Below are positions 28,273 to 31,150 of a DNA stretch of 31,150 nt, in pieces. Where the stretch lies: positions 1 through 31,150 of the IMG/VR virus record IMGVR_UViG_3300041809_003455; one strand, given 5' to 3'. The position numbers and the translations under genes were made by a program. The DNA comes from a virus. Position 1 is the stretch's first letter. Each line of letters opens with the position of its first letter. A model generated the notes under the pieces. That model had not been told where the DNA came from and searched no databases. It saw nothing but the letters and a program-made list of their open reading frames with translations.

Positions 28273-29120
28273 ACGGCTCCGAGCATCCCTATTTTCGCGT
28301 CTCACCGCGGGTCTGGGACGAGCGATGGAGCGAGGATGCCCGGGTGCTGTGGCTGTATCTTCTCACCAACCGGCACCGCCTGGCCGAGGGCCTCTACCGC
28401 CTGCCCAAGGGCTACATCGAGACCGACCTCGGCTGGAGCGCGCAACGGTTGGCCAAACCCTTCGCCGAACTGCTCGCAGACGGTTGTGTGCGCTACGACG
28501 AAAACGCCTCGGTCGTGCTGCTGGTCGGGGCGCTGGCCTACCAGGCGCCCGACAACCCGAACTGCCAGAAGGCGGCGCTGCGCAAACTCGCCGAGCTGCC
28601 GGCAACGCCACTTCTCGGTGAGCTGCTAGCCTCGGCAGAGAGCCTCTGCCCATCCTTTGCCGAACGGTTGCGGGAACGGTTCGCGCAACGGTTGGCCGAA
28701 GGGTACGCCTATTCTCCAACTCCAACTCCAGCTCCAACTCCAGAGAAAACCCTTTCACCGGCGCCGGCGGCGCCGGCGGACTTCGAGGTGCCCTTCGAGG
28801 ACTTCTGGTCGGCCTATCCCGACCGCAGCGACGTACGAAGGGCGCGTTCGCGCTGGGCTCGGCTGCCCAACCTGAGCCGCTGCCAGGTGGTCGCCGCGGC
28901 GCAGGTGGTGGGCCGCGCCGTGGCAAGCGGCGCGGTGGAGGTGAAGTACGTGCCGGGCGGCGCCGTGTTCCTCAACGAGCGATGGCCGGAGTGGCTTGCG
29001 GGCATCCCGGCGCGCTACGGGCGGCGCTCACTCAACGGCATGGACTTCGAGCGTGCCGCACGCGAGCTCGCCGCCGAGGCGAGCGGCGGCGCTCCTTTGG
29101 CGATCGGTGACGGACGATGA
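28269..29120 (+). CDS. Replication initiator-like protein with internal iterons
   Basis: 283 aa. Residues 1-110 look like a winged-helix replication domain (YFRVSPRVWDERWSEDARVL, WLYLLTNRHRLAEGLYRLPK, GYIETDLGWSAQRLAKPFAE) as in initiator O/DnaD-type proteins. A Pro/Thr linker (TPTPTPAPTPE) is encoded by hexanucleotide repeats. A C-terminal domain follows (FEDFWSAYPDRSDVRRARSR onward), of the kind that contacts the helicase. The gene precedes a helicase-loader-like gene. Inside it, three AACGGTT units at 12-bp steps and a pyrimidine-rich AT-richer stretch suggest an origin within the initiator gene, as in lambda O. Confidence 0.72.
   Translation: MNGSEHPYFRVSPRVWDERWSEDARVLWLYLLTNRHRLAEGLYRLPKGYIETDLGWSAQRLAKPFAELLADGCVRYDENASVVLLVGALAYQAPDNPNCQKAALRKLAELPATPLLGELLASAESLCPSFAERLRERFAQRLAEGYAYSPTPTPAPTPEKTLSPAPAAPADFEVPFEDFWSAYPDRSDVRRARSRWARLPNLSRCQVVAAAQVVGRAVASGAVEVKYVPGGAVFLNERWPEWLAGIPARYGRRSLNGMDFERAARELAAEASGGAPLAIGDGR
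28662..28752 (+). other. Candidate replication origin: iterons plus AT-richer stretch
   Basis: AACGGTT starts at 28663, 28675 and 28687, exactly 12 bp apart, within GAACGGTTG, GAACGGTTC and CAACGGTTG. A further copy, GCGCAACGGTTGGCC, at 28442-28456 is identical to that at 28685-28699. The Leu codon TTG is rare here, so the repetition is not simply coding. Directly after, 28710-28752 is a C/T-rich strand of CTCCAA/CTCCAG repeats with lower GC. The order iterons then AT-rich stretch matches lambda ori. Confidence 0.5.
28714..28743 (+). repeat. Five tandem hexanucleotides CTCCAA/CTCCAG
   Basis: CTCCAA, CTCCAA, CTCCAG, CTCCAA, CTCCAG in a row, encoding the Pro-Thr/Ala linker of the initiator-like protein. 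The codons ACT and CCA contrast with the G/C-ending codons used around it. Confidence 0.8.
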
Positions 29121-29581
29121 GCCCCGAGACGCTGGCCCGCATGCTGGGCGCCGCCAATCGCTGCTACCGCGGACGCTTCGGTTTCAGCGACCTGGCCGAC
29201 CTGAAGGAGACCGCCAAGGTCTGGTCGGCGGTGCTCGAGGAGATGGAAGACGCCGAGGGTGTCGCAGCCTTCCTTGAGCACTGCCGGCACTCGGTCCACC
29301 CGCCGACCCCGGCCGACATCAACGATCTCGTCGAGCTCACCAGGGTGCTCGAGCCGCAGCGGTGCGCGCGCTGCGAGAAGGTCCTGTCGGCCGACGACCT
29401 GCTCGAAGGCGAGGCCCTGGAGGACGGCTCGCGGCACTGTCCCGCCTGCTACATCGAGACGCACGGCGGGCTGCCCGCCGGGGAGCGTGCGCCGCTGCTG
29501 CTGCCCTCGCTCAAGGGGCTCGAGCGGGCAGGGGGCGCGGCCGAAGAGCTCCTTCGGTCTGAGAAGCGGAGGCCGCGATGA
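29117..29581 (+). CDS. Helicase-loader-like protein with zinc ribbon
   Basis: 154 aa. Residues 1-75 (LARMLGAANRCYRGRFGFSD, ADLKETAKVWSAVLEEMEDA, then AAFLEHCRHSVHPPTPADIN) match the G39P-type helicase loader/inhibitor layout: an aromatic helix, W...L, and a PPTxADI ending. Residues about 80-115 carry CARCEKV and CPAC, a zinc ribbon not usual in the short family members. It would load replicative helicase at the origin in the gene before it. It overlaps both neighbours by 4 bp. Confidence 0.62.
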   Translation: MSPETLARMLGAANRCYRGRFGFSDLADLKETAKVWSAVLEEMEDAEGVAAFLEHCRHSVHPPTPADINDLVELTRVLEPQRCARCEKVLSADDLLEGEALEDGSRHCPACYIETHGGLPAGERAPLLLPSLKGLERAGGAAEELLRSEKRRPR

Positions 29582-29916
29582 GGGCGGCCTCGCGCCAGGA
29601 TCCGGTCGGCGCCTTCGACGAGGCGACCGGGTCGCTCGATCGCATCCCGCTCGAGACGACGATTGGCTGCTGCGACGCCTATTCGATTCCCGGCTACGAG
29701 CGGCTCCCGCAGAACGCTCTCTCGCCGCACGTCGCCCAGGACATGCGCCTCGCCCGTCGCAAGCGGCAGGCGATTGCAGATGCCATCCACCGTTCGGGCG
29801 CGCAAGCCTGTTCGCGCGACAACAGCGTTCACGGCCGGCTCTGCCGTGAGCAAGTGATCGCGCTAGACCCGCTCATTTGTGAGTCGGGCCGGCGGTCGGC
29901 AGTGAGAAGGGAGTGA
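29578..29916 (+). CDS. Unrecognised protein at the end of the early operon
   Basis: 112 aa. The ATG overlaps the previous stop by 4 bp. The sequence (DPVGAFDEATGSLDRIPLET, RLARRKRQAIADAIHRSG, CSRDNSVHGRLCREQVIALD) matches no family I know. The last 15 codons overlap the end of the convergent reverse-strand gene, so its natural C-terminus may have been replaced at a junction. Confidence 0.5.
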   Translation: MRAASRQDPVGAFDEATGSLDRIPLETTIGCCDAYSIPGYERLPQNALSPHVAQDMRLARRKRQAIADAIHRSGAQACSRDNSVHGRLCREQVIALDPLICESGRRSAVRRE

Positions 29917-30538
29917 GATGGCCGACTTCCGTCGCATTCGCCGGTCCGTCGGTGAGACCGAATGCGTGGATGATGTGCGAGCTTGCATCGACAATGTAGG
30001 CAATGGTCGTCCCTTGCAGGACCGGACCTCCCCCGGGAGTGAACGCGTTGTCGGCGCTGAAGTGACCCGTGAGGACAACCAAGTAGACCCGTAGTGCGGG
30101 GTCCTCTACCACATCACCCGGCTCGCCGACAGCAGGAGCGGCGTCGCGCATGATCGTCAAGCTGAAGGTCGCCGACGTTGGGGCACCGTCTCCGTTGCTC
30201 ACTGCCACCCTTTGAGCCTGAGTGGCAAGCCACGCCGGCGGGCGCGGGGCGCTGGTCGCACTGCCAGACGGCACGAACTGGAAGCTGTGGACGCTCGACT
30301 GGGCTGTGGCGGCATGCCGGGTGCGCAGAAATGGGACGCCAAGGTAGACGGAGGCCGTCATGGCTCCAACCACGCAGAGACTGACCGTGGCCGCGACGAG
30401 CCATCGCCGTCGCTGGAGACTTGCAAGCACATTTCTTGAAGTGCGCTGGCGTGGCGCCACTTTCGCCAGCCCTTCGAACTGGCCGCGCAGTTCGACCGCG
30501 AATCGCAGGTCACGCAGCGAGTCAGCGTGCTCGGCCAC
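29873..30538 (-). CDS. Single-pass membrane protein coupled to a sigma factor, candidate anti-sigma
   Basis: 221 aa, GTG start at 30538, five bases after GGAGGTGA that also forms the end of the sigma gene, so translation is coupled. Residues 1-45 are cytoplasmic (SLRDLRFAVELRGQFEGLAK), 48-72 one membrane span (LVAATVSLCVVGAMTASVYL), and the rest extracytoplasmic and beta-rich. The position makes it the likely anti-sigma regulator. It lacks the HxxxCxxC zinc motif of the commonest anti-sigma class, so this is inference. It converges on the phage early operon with a 44-bp overlap. Confidence 0.6.
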   Translation of the reverse strand: MAEHADSLRDLRFAVELRGQFEGLAKVAPRQRTSRNVLASLQRRRWLVAATVSLCVVGAMTASVYLGVPFLRTRHAATAQSSVHSFQFVPSGSATSAPRPPAWLATQAQRVAVSNGDGAPTSATFSLTIMRDAAPAVGEPGDVVEDPALRVYLVVLTGHFSADNAFTPGGGPVLQGTTIAYIVDASSHIIHAFGLTDGPANATEVGHLTPFSLPTAGPTHK

Positions 30539-30541
30539 CGC

Positions 30542-31150
30542 TCACCTCCACGGTTCAAGGTCTCGGGCGAGGTGCCGCAGACCCCGGCTCACCCGGGCGC
30601 GGGCGGTCTCCTCGCTGCAGCCCAGAGTCTCAGCTACCAGTCGGAAGCTGTGCCCCTCGATCACCCTGAGGCGCAGCGCCTCACGCTGCTCAGGGGCAAG
30701 CCCGCCGAAGGCGGCGGCTACTGCCCGTCCCACCTCGGCAAAGTCAATCAACGCCTCGATACGCTCGACATCGTCCGTGCTGAGCTCTATGGATGGCAAA
30801 CCAAGGCGTCGCCGTGCTACGTCCTCGACCCGGCGGCGTCTCAGAAACCGGCCCAACTTGCGCTGGGCGATCGTATACAGCCAGGCTTGTGCCGAACCTC
30901 GGCCGCGGTCTCGAAAGCGGCTTCGTGAGGCGTAGGCATCGGCGAGCGTCTCAGCGGTGAGGTCGGCGGAGAGCTGGCCGTCCAGTGTTCGGCGCGCGAA
31001 GAAAGCCAAGAGCCCCGGCAGCGTCCGGTCGTAGAAGGCGATGAAGCACTCCGGCCGCTCACTCGAGCCAACCAGAAGCTCCTCGTCACTCCGCTCTTGA
31101 ATACCCTCCACGGCGTCCGCTTTCTGTAGCGCCGGATCTTCCTGTCCCAT
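30542..31150 (-). CDS. ECF-type RNA polymerase sigma factor (may extend beyond the window)
   Basis: 202 aa to the ATG at the window edge; an upstream start cannot be excluded. Region 2 covers about 35-105: FIAFYDRTLPGLLAFFARRT, DLTAETLADAYASRSRFRDR, AQAWLYTIAQRKLGRFLRRR. Region 4 is near 145-195: LAPEQREALRLRVIEGHSFR, LVAETLGCSEETARARVSRG. There is no region 1 or 3, as in extracytoplasmic-function sigma factors. It should direct polymerase to a small set of promoters, perhaps under control of the downstream membrane protein. Whether it belongs to the prophage or the host is unclear. Confidence 0.88.
   Translation of the reverse strand: MGQEDPALQKADAVEGIQERSDEELLVGSSERPECFIAFYDRTLPGLLAFFARRTLDGQLSADLTAETLADAYASRSRFRDRGRGSAQAWLYTIAQRKLGRFLRRRRVEDVARRRLGLPSIELSTDDVERIEALIDFAEVGRAVAAAFGGLAPEQREALRLRVIEGHSFRLVAETLGCSEETARARVSRGLRHLARDLEPWR

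Noticed and set aside
1-31150. CRISPR array, insertion sequence or rRNA
   Set aside because: No regularly spaced repeats, transposase-like frame or rRNA sequence was found.

Overview
The window is high-GC DNA, about two thirds G+C by eye. It holds most of a tailed-phage genome of siphovirus type, apparently an integrated and probably defective prophage, in an actinobacterial host. The gene style (GTG starts, stop/start overlaps, YCF48-type propeller lipoproteins, candidate leaderless promoters) recalls uncultured soil Actinobacteria such as Thermoleophilia. That placement is inference.

Layout. A tRNA-Leu(CAA) gene (41-129, minus) lies 6 bp from the stop codon of a tyrosine integrase (136-1497, minus). 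Next come three cell-envelope genes on the plus strand (1704-4184) and a reverse-strand beta-propeller lipoprotein gene (4409-5527). The phage late region then runs rightward from 5667: zinc-finger protein, ParB-methyltransferase fusion, small terminase, HNH endonuclease, portal, protease, major capsid, connectors, tail tube, frameshifted tail chaperones, tape measure, distal tail and fibre. A lysis block (22725-25841) holds an XhlA-like protein, an amidase endolysin, a papain-like protein and a holin-like protein, with a second HNH gene among them. A 322-bp stretch without a clear gene (25842-26163) precedes an early/replication operon (about 26164-29916): excisionase-like HTH, ERF annealing protein, an initiator-like gene with internal iterons, and a helicase-loader-like gene. 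The window ends with a reverse-strand ECF sigma factor and a coupled membrane protein.

The most striking feature is a set of reverse-strand, bacterial-looking genes set into the late operon (4409-5527, 8228-8983, 14502-15011). Two of them are followed on the right by a 26-nt motif just before the next phage gene, and one is bracketed by 17-bp direct repeats. The middle one sits where the large terminase subunit should be. No large terminase gene is visible anywhere in the window, so the element could not package DNA by itself unless that gene lies elsewhere.

Non-coding signals include five copies of the 26-nt motif, a separate 12-19 bp motif in three intergenic regions, a repeated GCGCAAACGRT word always on the plus strand, and a lambda-like iteron cluster inside the initiator gene.
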